Part shown: one piece after another, positions 1 to 8,982 of the stretch | How positions within the stretch are numbered: the first letter of the stretch is position 1 | Layout: the number at the start of each line of letters is the position of its first letter | Assembly: GCA_963674835.2 (NCBI GenBank) | Contig: CAXXKC010000003.1 | Span: 2,914,001-2,978,000, forward strand | DNA: 64,000 nucleotides | Reading direction: 5' to 3' | From: G963674835 sp963674835 | GTDB taxonomy: Bacteria > Planctomycetota > Planctomycetia > Pirellulales > Thermoguttaceae | Program-made: the position numbers and the translations under genes | Notes under the pieces: generated by a model | The model's input: the letters and a program-made list of their open reading frames with translations, nothing else | What the model was told of the DNA's origin: nothing | The model's database searches: none

Positions 1-533
1 ACCGAGGGGGAAGTGAGACGCCGGAACTTCAAGAGCAAGAAGAGGTTAGGGCGGAGGTCTCAAAATCTCGTGAGAAACGCCAAACGCGGGCGTGCGGGGG
101 CGATGGGAACTGGCAGAAATGAGACCGGAGCGGAGATTGTCCACCATTCTTCCCGTCGATGTCCCGTTATCACCCCTTGTTTGTCCAATCACAGAAGCGT
201 GCAAGGTCAATCTGCCGACTCCGGTGACAGTGGACACACACACTTCATAGTGAGATCGCCGATCAGCAGCTTCACTTCCGAGTCCTCGGAAACGTGGTCA
301 AGAACACTCTGGAGGCAACCAGTCCTGGTGGAATCGTCAGCGGCATTTGTGGGCGCATTTGGGACTAGGCAGGTGGGAAGCGGGGTTCACACGGATTTCC
401 GCGTCGTTCAAAACCGACTTCCAGCCGTTTTTGGAAAACCGCTCGCAGGGTTTCCCCTGTTCGTACTTCACTCACTAGGATCAGGCGTCGAAGGCCGCCT
501 TAACGAGCGTTGAACAGCTTATTAGGGATGACA
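1..533. other. Intergenic region with no supported gene
   Basis: No reading frame here has the look of a protein: the longest one, on the plus strand, is rich in Arg and Ser, has no recognisable motif and no ribosome binding site. I see no RNA gene or convincing terminator. It is the downstream flank of the minus-strand signalling operon that ends at 534. Confidence 0.5.
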
Positions 534-1244
534 TCATCCTTGCGGAATACGCACCAGCCTTGCGTCGCTCGGACCCACTACCTTCAAAATCTTTCCTCCG
601 CTAAAGTAGCCGCCGTCATCTTGAAGTTCGCACCAAAACACGTCCGCAACGAACTGAAGTGGCTTGCCATTTTCGAGGTCAAACTCCAAAAGGACGAACC
701 CTCGCTCCAGCCGCTGGTCGTGGGCCAGGCCAACGTCGTGGCAAGAGATGTTCCGCACGCGACCCACCAGGGGCTCTCCCAGTCGGTGGCCCACGTTCCC
801 GGAGGATTGGAGCAGACGTGTTATCCTCACCGGTTTGTTGAGAGATTGCCTCGCCTCGGCCTGACAGTTGATGCCTTGGGGCGGCGGATACGTAGTGCCT
901 GGTTGGAGTTGAGCCAAGGCGGTGCGAATTGCATCCGACGACTCCATGTCGCCCATTATATCGTGCAACTTCCGTTCGGCGTTCACCGCAAGCCGTCTTC
1001 TACGAGTGTGGTCTGCCCGCTCCGTCCGAGACCGGTTCAGGACGTCCAGGCCGACCGCTGATGCCAGGCCGAAGGCACCGAAGATTGCCCACCATCGACA
1101 CCACGCTGGACCGACCATCGCGCCAAAGGCGGCGGCGAGCATGCCGAGGCTCAAGTAGGCGATCAGTCGCGTGATCGGCGCCGACTTCGGAGCGTCATTA
1201 TCAACTGATAGGACTGCCTTCGACGTGACATTTGCTCGATTCAT
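534..1244 (-). CDS. Membrane protein with PilZ-like C-terminal domain
   Basis: A 236-residue protein with two hydrophobic segments near residues 23-66, then a cytoplasmic part. From about residue 130 the sequence resembles a PilZ domain: a basic stretch (KPVRITR), then GRVRNIS followed by VGL, then hydrophobic strands ending in GGKIL. The canonical RxxxR and [D/N]xSxxG motifs are imperfect, with extra residues between Ser and Gly, so binding of cyclic-di-GMP is uncertain. It starts 31 bases after the stop of the GGDEF gene on the same strand, so it is probably the third gene of a kinase, diguanylate cyclase, effector operon. The likely role is a membrane receptor or effector for the second messenger made by its neighbour; that is inferred from the weak domain match plus context. 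Confidence 0.6.
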   Translation of the reverse strand: MNRANVTSKAVLSVDNDAPKSAPITRLIAYLSLGMLAAAFGAMVGPAWCRWWAIFGAFGLASAVGLDVLNRSRTERADHTRRRRLAVNAERKLHDIMGDMESSDAIRTALAQLQPGTTYPPPQGINCQAEARQSLNKPVRITRLLQSSGNVGHRLGEPLVGRVRNISCHDVGLAHDQRLERGFVLLEFDLENGKPLQFVADVFWCELQDDGGYFSGGKILKVVGPSDARLVRIPQG

Positions 1245-1274
1245 GTTGCACCTGGCTGGGGATTTTCTCTGACT

Positions 1275-2171
1275 TTATGAGCGGCTTGCGCCGGGCCACA
1301 CTGCGACCCTATTGCGTCCGGCAGCTTTGGCTCCATACAACGCGTGGTCCGCGTGCTCCACCAAAAGCTCGGCATTGGGTGCCTCAACCGCGTCCGCCAC
1401 TCCAAAACTCGCCGTTGTCCGAATGGACTCTGCTTCGGCCAGCATGTTAACCTTCTCCACCTCCCGGCGGCAACGTTCGGCCAAGTGAACTGCTCCCGAC
1501 ATCCCCTCGTTTGGAACCACAACTGCAAACTCCTCACCCCCATACCGCACCGGGAGATCGGCCTCTCGGCATTGCCTGGCAATGGTCCTGGCCACCTCCT
1601 GGAGCACTTTGTCACCGATGCTGTGGCCGTAGGTGTCGTTGACGCGTTTGAAGTAGTCGATATCAGCCATGATGAACGAGAGCTCGCCCCCATGCCGCTG
1701 CATCCGCGACCACTCCATCCGAAGTCGATCCATCAGCGCTCGGCGATTAGGAAGGCCCGTCAGAGGGTCAATGTGCGCATGTTCGATCAGGAGGTCCTGA
1801 AGCTGCTTGGTTCTCATCGCCGCTCGAACCCGGGCCCTGAGCTCGAAGTCGTCGAATGGTTTCGTAATGTAATCGACGGCACCCAGGTCGAGCCCACGAA
1901 CCTTGTCGCCGGATGTCCCTGATCCGGAAAGGAACAGGACCGGTATCATGCACAACTCCGGGTCAGCTTTGAGGATTCGGCATACGTCGAAGCCACTCAT
2001 GTCGGGCATGTCCAGATCCAACAGGATCAGATCAGGCTTCTGTGCCTTCGCAGACTCCAGACCTGCCGTGCCGCCCGTTGCACACGAGATCTCGATCTCA
2101 TCGTCGGCCAGCCGTGCTCGTGCAACGGTGAGAGAGTCAACATCGTCATCCACCAATAGCAATCGCTTCAT
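1275..2171 (-). CDS. Response regulator with GGDEF diguanylate cyclase output (PleD-like)
   Basis: A 298-residue two-domain protein. Residues 1-120 are a receiver with the acidic pocket (VDDD at 7-10), the phosphoacceptor Asp52 in LILLDLDMP, and a KPF motif near 104. Residues 130-290 are a GGDEF domain with the active-site signature GGEEF at 211-215, preceded by an RxxD inhibitory site (READ, 202-205) at the usual five-residue spacing. It should therefore make cyclic-di-GMP from two GTP and be product inhibited. Its ATG overlaps the stop of the upstream hybrid kinase by four bases (ATGA), indicating translational coupling and pointing to that kinase as its phosphodonor. The PilZ-like gene follows. 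The domain assignment is firm; the environmental signal is unknown. Confidence 0.93.
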   Translation of the reverse strand: MKRLLLVDDDVDSLTVARARLADDEIEISCATGGTAGLESAKAQKPDLILLDLDMPDMSGFDVCRILKADPELCMIPVLFLSGSGTSGDKVRGLDLGAVDYITKPFDDFELRARVRAAMRTKQLQDLLIEHAHIDPLTGLPNRRALMDRLRMEWSRMQRHGGELSFIMADIDYFKRVNDTYGHSIGDKVLQEVARTIARQCREADLPVRYGGEEFAVVVPNEGMSGAVHLAERCRREVEKVNMLAEAESIRTTASFGVADAVEAPNAELLVEHADHALYGAKAAGRNRVAVWPGASRS

Positions 2172-5100
2172 AATTCACTGACCTCGGCAACAGGACCTGT
2201 CGAACCTGCCTGAATGGCCGCGCAGACTACCTTGATCCCTACCAGGGCGGAAGCCGCTGCGCCGACATCCCGGGCCTTCGCCGCGAGTTCCAGCGACTTG
2301 GCCACCTCGCTGAGGGTCGGATAGCCGTAGCTGCCACCCGCACCCTTCATTCGATGAGCAAGCCGTTCAGCGTCCTCCAGCCTGTCTTCGTCCAGGGCCT
2401 TAGACAATGCATCAAGCTGGCTTGGGAGACGTTCGACGAACCCCGGTAGAATGCCCGCAAGCGCGGGATCGTTGGCAAATTGAGACGAGATTCTGCCATT
2501 CGGCCCGATGTTCACTGCGTACCCGAGACTTGCCGCGGGTACGGCAGCCCGGGTGCTCTCGGATAGGGCGTATTGCGCCACCGTTTCAATCAATTGCCTG
2601 CGGTTGATCGGTTTGGCGAGATGTGCGTTGCAGCCCGCCGCCAGGCAATGCTCGCTGTCCCCAGTCATCGCGTTGGCCGTTAAGGCCAAGATCGGACTTT
2701 GGTATCCACCATCCCGGAGCCTCCTAGTGGCCTCGTAGCCGTCCATCTCGGGCATGTTCATGTCCATGAGCACTACGTCAAAGGTGCCCGTCTGCGCTCG
2801 CTCAACGGCCGCCCGGCCGTTCTCTACAACCTCCACCTCGGCGCCGACCTTGCCAAGCACAGTACGTAAGAGTTCCTGGTTGTCGATGCTGTCCTCGGCA
2901 AGCAGTATTCTCACGCCCCGCAGGAGGCCGGCGCCAGGCATCCATTGAGTTCGGGCTTCTTCCTCACAAATGACCTCCCCCGGCGACTGGAGCAAGTTGA
3001 CCCCGGCGATGTCTCCCGTGGGAATCGTGATGGTAAATGTGCTCCCCTCCGCGGGCGTGCTGTCGATCGTCAACTCACCGCCGAGCGCCGTGACAATCTG
3101 ACTGGAGATTGCCAGCCCCAGGCCCGTGCCTCCGTACTTCCGGGTAGTTGAGTCCTCGGCTTGAGTGAAGGGCTCGAACAGGTGAGTCAGGGCTTCTTGG
3201 CGGATGCCGATGCCGGTATCCGTCACCTCCACACTCACTGCGGACTGATCCGATCGCCATTGGGGCAAGAACGATATGCCAATCCGTATGCTCCCGTTCT
3301 CCGTGAACTTGACCGCGTTTCCCACGAGGTTTACTAACACTTGCCGAATCCTATGCCCATCGGTATGGATGGTCTGCGGGAAAGGGCCCGTGTAGTGTAC
3401 TTCAAGGCTGTTCCCTCGTTGCTCGGCGCGCGGCCGCATTGTGCTGGCCACATCGGCCACGGTAGAGGGGAGGTGGCAGGGCGCGAGGTTCATCACCATC
3501 TTGCCCGCCTCGATCTTGGAAAGGTCCAGGATGTCGTTGATCAATTGCAGCAGTTGTTCAGCGTTGCGTCGCACGGTCGTCAGGAAGGTCTTGCGGTCTG
3601 CTGCGCTGAGCGAATCGTCCATCAAGAGGTCAGTGTATCCCTGGATCGCCGTCATCGGAGTTCGGATTTCGTGGCTCATGTTGGCCAGAAATGTGCTCTT
3701 GGCGCGGCTTGCCGATTCGGCAACTTGGTTGGCCTCTTCCAACGCCTTGTTGGCAGATTCCAGTGCTCCGGCATAGTCGCGGAGATCTTCATTCGCCCGT
3801 TTGCGTATGACGATGTGCTGCCAACCTTCCATCAGGAGCTGCAATTGTCGCAGGTCGCGGTCGTTGTATTCCGTGTGTTTGTTCCCAACACCAGCGACCG
3901 CAACGATCCGGTTGCCATCGAACACGGGGATGTTCATGTGCCGAATGACTGGCACATGCCCCTCAGGCGTTCCTCGCTTCAATGGGTTTGGCACGGCGTA
4001 GTCGTTGGTGATGATCGGTTTGCGCTGGCGAACCGCCTCTCCCCAAAGGCCCGTCTTCTCCACAGGGTACACGATGGGCTTTTCGACGGTCTTGCAGGAG
4101 GCATGGGCCGATTTGGACCAGTATTGCATGGTCAAGACAGATTCGTCTTCGTTCAAGACCGCAAGATAGCCGATCTCGCTCTGCGTCACGCGAATGGCGT
4201 CCTCAACAACCTTCTCGACGATGGCATTCAGCGGCTGGTCACCTATGTGGTTCAGGGCGAGCAACGACTCCATTCGCTGTATGGCAAGGGTCTGCTCCTC
4301 CTCCGCTCGTTTCTCGCTGGAAACATCACGGACCGTACCCTGCAGCTGTTCCTGTCCAGCCAGTTCCATCCTGGTGAGCAATACCGTGGCCGGGAAGTCC
4401 TCGCCGCCGAGTCGCTTGTGGGTCCATTCAAAGAAGTGAGAGCCTTCACGCATGGCCGTCTCGATCATCTCCTTGGCCTTCTCGGCGGAGGGCCGCCCGT
4501 CCGGTTGCACTTCGGGCGATACTTGCCAAGGTCCGAGCGAGACAAACTCCGCCTCGCCCTTGACGTTGAACATTCTCAAGGTCGCCGGGTTGCAGGAGGT
4601 GAACTTCCACGAGGGGGGCGCCAGGGTCATCACGGCGTCTGACGAACTCTCGAAGAGGGTCCGATGGCGGGCTTCGCTGTCGCGCAGCATCTGTTCGGCC
4701 CGCTTGCGATCGGTGATGTCGCGGACTATTCCAACCGCATGCCACTGTCCGTCCAACTGAACAGGGGCAAGCGACAATTCGACCGGGAACTCCCTTTCCT
4801 CTTTATGCAAGGCGGGCAGTTCAAGCACCTTGCCCATAGCGGTCCCCTTGCCCGAGCGAAGGAACTCGGCAAAGCCCTTTGCGTGGGCTTCCTGGAATCG
4901 GGCAGGAGCGATGAGGTTGTGGAGATGCCGCCCCAGGACTTCCTTGGCCGAATACCCGAAGACACGCTCGGCAGACCGGTTCCAGAGGGAAATGCAGCCC
5001 TGCGGGTCGATCATGATGATACCGTCCTGAGCTGCACTCACGATGCCGCGGAACTGCTCCCGGCTCTCGCGCAGCGCTTCCTCTGCCCGGCGCTCGTCCG

Positions 5101-6481
5101 TCTGATCGCGGAAGACCAGCACCACGCCGGTGATCTGGCCCTCTTCGTTGCGGATGGGTGCCCCACTATCCGCGATGGGACGCTCGGTGCCATCGCGGGC
5201 CAGCAACAGCGTGTGGTTGGCGAGGTTCACCACCATTCCTTCGCGCAGAACGCGCCGAGTCGGAATGTCGATCTTGCCCCGGGTCTCTTCGCTGACGATG
5301 CAGAACACGTCCTCCAGGGACTTGCCCAACGCCTCCGCTTCGACCCACCCGGTAAGCCGCTCGGCCACGGGGTTCATTCGCGTGACGCAGCCTGCGGCGT
5401 CGGTCGAGATCACGCCGTCGCCGATGCTATAGAAGGTGGCGCGGACTTCCTCCTCAGCTTGCCGGCGCTGGCGCTCCGCGGAATACAGTCTGTGGTAAAG
5501 GGTCTTTTGCCGAAAGCTGAACACAAAAGCGGCCATGGCCCCGGTTACGAGTATGGAGAGGGCCGTGAAGAGAAGGATGAATCGGCCGCGGTATCGGGCC
5601 TCGGCAAAGATCTCATCCGTGTCCACCTCGGCCACCATGAGCCAAGATGAGCCTGGCACAGGCACGATCTCCGCGAAGACTTTCACGCCCCGATTATCCC
5701 GACCCTCAAACGCTCCGGTCTTCCCGAGAGCCGCCTGGACAGCCGGAACGTCGACATGCGATAGCGGAATTCGTAGGGTCATCGCCGGATCGGGCTTGTG
5801 GCGGAGTTTGTTCAGAAAGAGGGCGTCATCGCCGTCCCGACGTATCAGCAGCGTCTCTGCACTGCGGCTCGGCGTGGGCCAGGACTGGATGAGCGGATAC
5901 AAGTATTTCTCCGGATCCGATCGCAGAATGAGTACGGCGACGGGGCGACCATCCGCGTCGAAGATCGGCGCCACGACGTCAAGGTGAATCTGGTTGCAGA
6001 CAGGACAGCAGAAGAAATCGCCGAAGACCGCCTTGCGCGAAGAAACCGCCTGCGCGACCAACCGCTTCGCATTGGCGTCGAGATCGGTCAGGTGGGAATC
6101 GAGCGAGAACAAGATGCGGCCGTCCGGTGCGGTGAGGATTATGTTCTGAATGTCTTCCAGATCCCGGAACATCTGCAGGCGAGCCAAGATGCCGGTTTTC
6201 AACGTGGCTTCCTCGTGGCCCTTGAGCCACTGCACAACGTAGGTCCTGACAATACCCGTTGAGTTCATTCGGGCGTCGGCCAAGCGTACCTTGCGCCAAG
6301 TGGCGATCTGATTGGCCTTCAACTCGGCGATAGCTTTCAAGTCGCTCTGCTTCGCCGTTCGGATGGCTTGCACTTCGTAGCGGTAGAGCCAGTACCCGCC
6401 GGCCGGCAGCGCCAGGGCTGCCATGCCGAACAGGCCGATCAGAGACCATTTCCAAACGCGGTTGCGTGTCTTCTCGTTCAT
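2168..6481 (-). CDS. Hybrid sensor histidine kinase (sensor-PAS3-GAF-HisKA-HATPase-REC-HPT)
   Basis: A large hybrid kinase. I start it at 6481 (MNEKTRNRV), just before the first membrane segment; an in-frame ATG at 6541 would add 20 non-hydrophobic residues. From 6481 the order is: membrane segment about 12-33, extracytoplasmic sensor to about 298, second membrane segment about 300-322, PAS domains at about 346-460, 475-592 and 602-722, GAF about 735-895, HisKA with MSHEIRTP (His937), HATPase with NLVGNAVKF and two glycine boxes, a receiver with phosphoacceptor Asp1240, and a C-terminal HPT domain with LAHRMKGAGG (His1376). It thus contains a complete internal phosphorelay. The sensor has an unusual CCPVC cluster near residues 158-162, absent from the related kinase at 9429. 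The downstream GGDEF regulator overlaps by four bases and is the likely output. Confidence 0.92.
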   Translation of the reverse strand: MNEKTRNRVWKWSLIGLFGMAALALPAGGYWLYRYEVQAIRTAKQSDLKAIAELKANQIATWRKVRLADARMNSTGIVRTYVVQWLKGHEEATLKTGILARLQMFRDLEDIQNIILTAPDGRILFSLDSHLTDLDANAKRLVAQAVSSRKAVFGDFFCCPVCNQIHLDVVAPIFDADGRPVAVLILRSDPEKYLYPLIQSWPTPSRSAETLLIRRDGDDALFLNKLRHKPDPAMTLRIPLSHVDVPAVQAALGKTGAFEGRDNRGVKVFAEIVPVPGSSWLMVAEVDTDEIFAEARYRGRFILLFTALSILVTGAMAAFVFSFRQKTLYHRLYSAERQRRQAEEEVRATFYSIGDGVISTDAAGCVTRMNPVAERLTGWVEAEALGKSLEDVFCIVSEETRGKIDIPTRRVLREGMVVNLANHTLLLARDGTERPIADSGAPIRNEEGQITGVVLVFRDQTDERRAEEALRESREQFRGIVSAAQDGIIMIDPQGCISLWNRSAERVFGYSAKEVLGRHLHNLIAPARFQEAHAKGFAEFLRSGKGTAMGKVLELPALHKEEREFPVELSLAPVQLDGQWHAVGIVRDITDRKRAEQMLRDSEARHRTLFESSSDAVMTLAPPSWKFTSCNPATLRMFNVKGEAEFVSLGPWQVSPEVQPDGRPSAEKAKEMIETAMREGSHFFEWTHKRLGGEDFPATVLLTRMELAGQEQLQGTVRDVSSEKRAEEEQTLAIQRMESLLALNHIGDQPLNAIVEKVVEDAIRVTQSEIGYLAVLNEDESVLTMQYWSKSAHASCKTVEKPIVYPVEKTGLWGEAVRQRKPIITNDYAVPNPLKRGTPEGHVPVIRHMNIPVFDGNRIVAVAGVGNKHTEYNDRDLRQLQLLMEGWQHIVIRKRANEDLRDYAGALESANKALEEANQVAESASRAKSTFLANMSHEIRTPMTAIQGYTDLLMDDSLSAADRKTFLTTVRRNAEQLLQLINDILDLSKIEAGKMVMNLAPCHLPSTVADVASTMRPRAEQRGNSLEVHYTGPFPQTIHTDGHRIRQVLVNLVGNAVKFTENGSIRIGISFLPQWRSDQSAVSVEVTDTGIGIRQEALTHLFEPFTQAEDSTTRKYGGTGLGLAISSQIVTALGGELTIDSTPAEGSTFTITIPTGDIAGVNLLQSPGEVICEEEARTQWMPGAGLLRGVRILLAEDSIDNQELLRTVLGKVGAEVEVVENGRAAVERAQTGTFDVVLMDMNMPEMDGYEATRRLRDGGYQSPILALTANAMTGDSEHCLAAGCNAHLAKPINRRQLIETVAQYALSESTRAAVPAASLGYAVNIGPNGRISSQFANDPALAGILPGFVERLPSQLDALSKALDEDRLEDAERLAHRMKGAGGSYGYPTLSEVAKSLELAAKARDVGAAASALVGIKVVCAAIQAGSTGPVAEVSEL

Positions 6482-7117
6482 CGTCGTGTTTCTCGGGACG
6501 CGCACACCATCCTGAGCAAGTCCAGCGTCGCCTGATGACATAGACTCATCTGAAGTGAAAGCATGCGGTTATTTTCGATGTGAAACTCTAGGCCTCAATC
6601 CGCTCAAAAACGGGATGCAGTTAGTCGACGTGTCGGCGTATGCGGCCTCGATTTGGACTTCGTGGGCAATTGGCAGCGACCACGGTATTCAGGCCGAAAG
6701 CGATTTCTGTGACCTGGCGTCACGGGTGAGACAGCGATGTGTGTCGGTATGTCGCGCATGGGAAGCAACTGGCGGCATGTCACGCTTCCTATCCTTCTTG
6801 AAACTCTTATTCTTCGCCAAGCTCCCAAAATCTTCACAATTCACATTCCTCCATTGTTTGACTCTGTGACTTCTCCCGTTGGAAAACGCAACAAGTTTAG
6901 TGGCCTTGGCAAAATTGGCAGGTGCAGTCATACTGCGGTCCGCTACCTAGAGCTGTCGGATTAATACGTAACCCTGCTGGGCTATATGCATCTGGTGGCT
7001 AGTCATGACTGAGGGTTGTCCGTTTCACTTGCCGGGAAGACGTTCGATCGATTCCTTGCAGTCTCTGGGCGGATCGTGGTGTTTCAACGTGCATCTTCGC
7101 GTGGAGGAACCAGTACG
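6482..7117. other. Divergent intergenic region between signalling operons
   Basis: This stretch separates the minus-strand kinase operon from the plus-strand regulator operon and must hold both promoters. I could not find a sigma-54 type -24/-12 element with correct GG-N10-GC spacing, although TTGGCA-like words occur near 6905 and 6917. Short open frames here have no recognisable protein character. Confidence 0.45.
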
Positions 7118-8122
7118 ATGCAACGCACCGGCGTCTCGGTCGTCGAGGAGGGACCTGTTCCTTGTCGAGAGGAGATGGGGTCCGATGGCCACATCATTGC
7201 CCGCAGTGCGGCTATGCGCGATGTGCTCGCCCGCCTGACGGAGGTGGCCAGCACTTCGGTCCCTGTGCTGATCCAAGGCGAAATCGGCGCAGGGAAGACA
7301 ACGATAGGTCGGGAAATCCATCGTCGCAGCCCGTTCAGCGCCAGGCCTTTTGTGCGAGTCGGGTGCGGGGCGCTGACCGAGCCAGAACTGAACGAACGTT
7401 TGTTCGGAAAGTCGGGCGATTGTTTTCAAGCAGAGGCGGCCCGACCAGCGGGATTGTTGGGAGCCGGTCAGTGCGGCACGTTGTACTTGGACGGCATAAC
7501 TCAGCTGCCGCTAACGGTCCAAATCAGGATGCTGGGCGCTTTGCAGTCCACGAGTGGACAATACGGACAGCAGGACGCTTCGCTTACGAGACAGGTCCGG
7601 GTAGTCGCGTCCACGACGTGCGATCTCCAAACTGCCGTGGCGGAAAAGCGGTTCGATTCCAGGCTGTACTACTACCTTGGCTTTGTTCGGATCGACATTC
7701 CACCGCTGCGACACCGCCAAGATGATATTCGGGCGCTGGTACAGCATTTCTTGTCGGCGGCCGTGTCGATGCGCGATCCGCCCCAGGATCACTCTCTCTG
7801 GCGATTCTCTGCGGATGCCTGGCAATGTCTCCTGCGATACGATTGGCCCGGCAATGTCCTAGAGTTGGGTGTAGCGATCACCCACGCGGTAATGCTCGCC
7901 GAAAGCCCTGAAATAGGGCAAGCTTGTGTCGCGGGGTTGCTGGGCAAAGTGTGCCGGCCGTCTGATTCCGAGACCGTCTCGGTGCCGTTGTCCGGCAGTC
8001 TCCAGAGCATGGAACTTGCTTTGATCAGTGAGGTGGTCCGCCGCTGTCGGGGAAACAAGGCTGCGGCGGCCCGAGCCCTGGGACTTCATCGACGGACACT
8101 CTATCGGCTACTGGAGCAATAG
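7118..8122 (+). CDS. Degenerate NtrC-type AAA+ protein with Fis-type HTH, no GAFTGA loop
   Basis: A 334-residue protein read from ATG at 7118, preceded by GGAGG at 7103-7107; an earlier TTG at 7016 lacks such a site. It aligns along its length with sigma-54 enhancer-binding ATPases: Walker A GEIGAGKT at about residues 54-61, a LFG segment where GAFTGA should follow, GTLYLDG at Walker B (about 120-126), the RLYYYLGFVRIDIPPL region, WPGN, and a C-terminal Fis-type helix-turn-helix (AAARALGLHRRTLYRLL). Two key features are missing: the GAFTGA loop that contacts sigma-54 is replaced by GKSGDCFQAE, and the Walker B Glu (normally LDE) is Gly. It has no N-terminal receiver. It probably still binds DNA but may not remodel sigma-54. 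The FixJ-type regulator starts four bases downstream, so both are likely one operon. Confidence 0.82.
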   Translation: MQRTGVSVVEEGPVPCREEMGSDGHIIARSAAMRDVLARLTEVASTSVPVLIQGEIGAGKTTIGREIHRRSPFSARPFVRVGCGALTEPELNERLFGKSGDCFQAEAARPAGLLGAGQCGTLYLDGITQLPLTVQIRMLGALQSTSGQYGQQDASLTRQVRVVASTTCDLQTAVAEKRFDSRLYYYLGFVRIDIPPLRHRQDDIRALVQHFLSAAVSMRDPPQDHSLWRFSADAWQCLLRYDWPGNVLELGVAITHAVMLAESPEIGQACVAGLLGKVCRPSDSETVSVPLSGSLQSMELALISEVVRRCRGNKAAAARALGLHRRTLYRLLEQ

Positions 8123-8126
8123 TCCC

Positions 8127-8840
8127 ATGATTGCACAACCTGTCGTTCATGTCGTGGATGATGACCTAGCCATCCTCAGGCTGTTGACCGAACTGGTCAA
8201 GGCCATGGGGTTGGAGGTCAACGCCCACGAGTCGGCCGAGGAGTTTCTTGAGACCTATAAGGCCTCCGGGCCGGGCTGCCTGGTGCTCGATGTCAGGGTC
8301 CGGGGCATGAGCGGCATGGAACTCCAGAGGGAACTTGCCGCCGCCGGGAGCACGTTGCCAATTGTCTTTATCACGGGCCACGCCGACGTGCGCATGGCGG
8401 TCGAGGCGATGGAGCGGGGCGCATTCGGGTTTTTGGAGAAGCCCTTCCGGCCGCAGGAGCTCTGCGAGAAGATCCAAAGCGCGGTCCGACTGGATGTGGA
8501 GGCATGGCGGCGGCGGGAAGAACGAGAACGCGCCGATGCTCGTCTGGCGCGACTCACGCCCGCCGAGCGCAAGGTGGTCGATCGTGTCGTCGCCGGAAAG
8601 ACCAACAAGATGATTGCCGAGGAGTTGGGACTAAGCACTCGAACCGTCGAAGCCCACCGAGCTAGGTTGATGGGCAGGCTTGGACTGAAATCTCGCGCCG
8701 AGCTGCTGGGGCTGATGGCAACCGTCGTCCCCTTAAACGGTCGTGGCGAAGAACACTCACAGCCAATTTCACGCAATGAACACACTGCCAGGAGGGCCGA
8801 ACATGTTGGTTCTTACCTGCGAGCGCGACACGGTGATTGA
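8127..8840 (+). CDS. FixJ-family response regulator (REC-LuxR HTH)
   Basis: A 237-residue response regulator, started at ATG 8127, immediately after the AAA+ gene stop. Residues 5-120 form a receiver with acidic pocket VVDDD (9-13), phosphoacceptor Asp55 in LVLDVRV, the switch Thr in FITGHADV and a KPF motif. Residues about 140-200 are a LuxR/GerE helix-turn-helix (LTPAERKVVDRVVAG, then NKMIAEELGLSTRTVEAHRARLM). This arrangement is typical of FixJ/TodT/StyR regulators, which activate transcription when phosphorylated by PAS-rich kinases; the kinase at 9429 is a candidate partner by proximity only. The last 38 bases overlap the start of the CsrA-like gene. The C-terminal tail after residue 205 is charged and without recognisable structure. 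Confidence 0.92.
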   Translation: MIAQPVVHVVDDDLAILRLLTELVKAMGLEVNAHESAEEFLETYKASGPGCLVLDVRVRGMSGMELQRELAAAGSTLPIVFITGHADVRMAVEAMERGAFGFLEKPFRPQELCEKIQSAVRLDVEAWRRREERERADARLARLTPAERKVVDRVVAGKTNKMIAEELGLSTRTVEAHRARLMGRLGLKSRAELLGLMATVVPLNGRGEEHSQPISRNEHTARRAEHVGSYLRARHGD

Positions 8841-8982
8841 TATCAGGTCCACAATCACGGTCAGGGTGGTATCGATTGAAGAAGACACGGTTGAACTGGA
8901 GATTGATGCGTCGGGTGATACTCGGCTCGAACCCGACGCGATTCTTGGCGGCACCTGCCTCCCCGCGTCCTTGAGTGGATAA
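8803..8982 (+). CDS. CsrA-like small protein with altered RNA-binding residues and chimeric tail
   Basis: A 59-residue protein starting at ATG 8803, with GGAGGG at 8791-8796. The first 45 residues match the CsrA/RsmA fold: MLVLT start, then I-x-I-x-x-x-ITV, and a VELEIDA strand in place of the usual VKLGIEAP. CsrA dimers bind GGA motifs in mRNA leaders and control translation. Two features are off. The basic residues after MLVLT (normally RK) are Cys-Glu, and the Arg near position 44 is not in its usual PxxVxVxR context. The tail after about residue 45 runs into sequence that is the complement of a kinase remnant, so the gene may have lost its normal C-terminal helix. It overlaps the response regulator gene by 38 bases. 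Function may be altered or lost. Confidence 0.65.
   Translation: MLVLTCERDTVIDIRSTITVRVVSIEEDTVELEIDASGDTRLEPDAILGGTCLPASLSG

Noticed and set aside
13..513. Plus-strand frame of 166 codons at the window start
   Set aside because: No ribosome binding site, no motif, Arg/Ser-rich composition typical of a chance frame.
3341..4642. 433-codon plus-strand frame inside the hybrid kinase gene
   Set aside because: Complement of GAF/PAS coding sequence; no independent protein features.
6900..6925. Possible sigma-54 promoter (TTGGCA words) before the AAA+ gene
   Set aside because: The GG to GC spacing is 8 or 16 instead of 10, so it does not fit a -24/-12 element.
8743..8802. Longer N-terminus for the CsrA-like protein
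   Set aside because: The MLVLT start at 8803 has GGAGGG at proper distance and matches the family start; the extra 20 codons overlap the response regulator gene.
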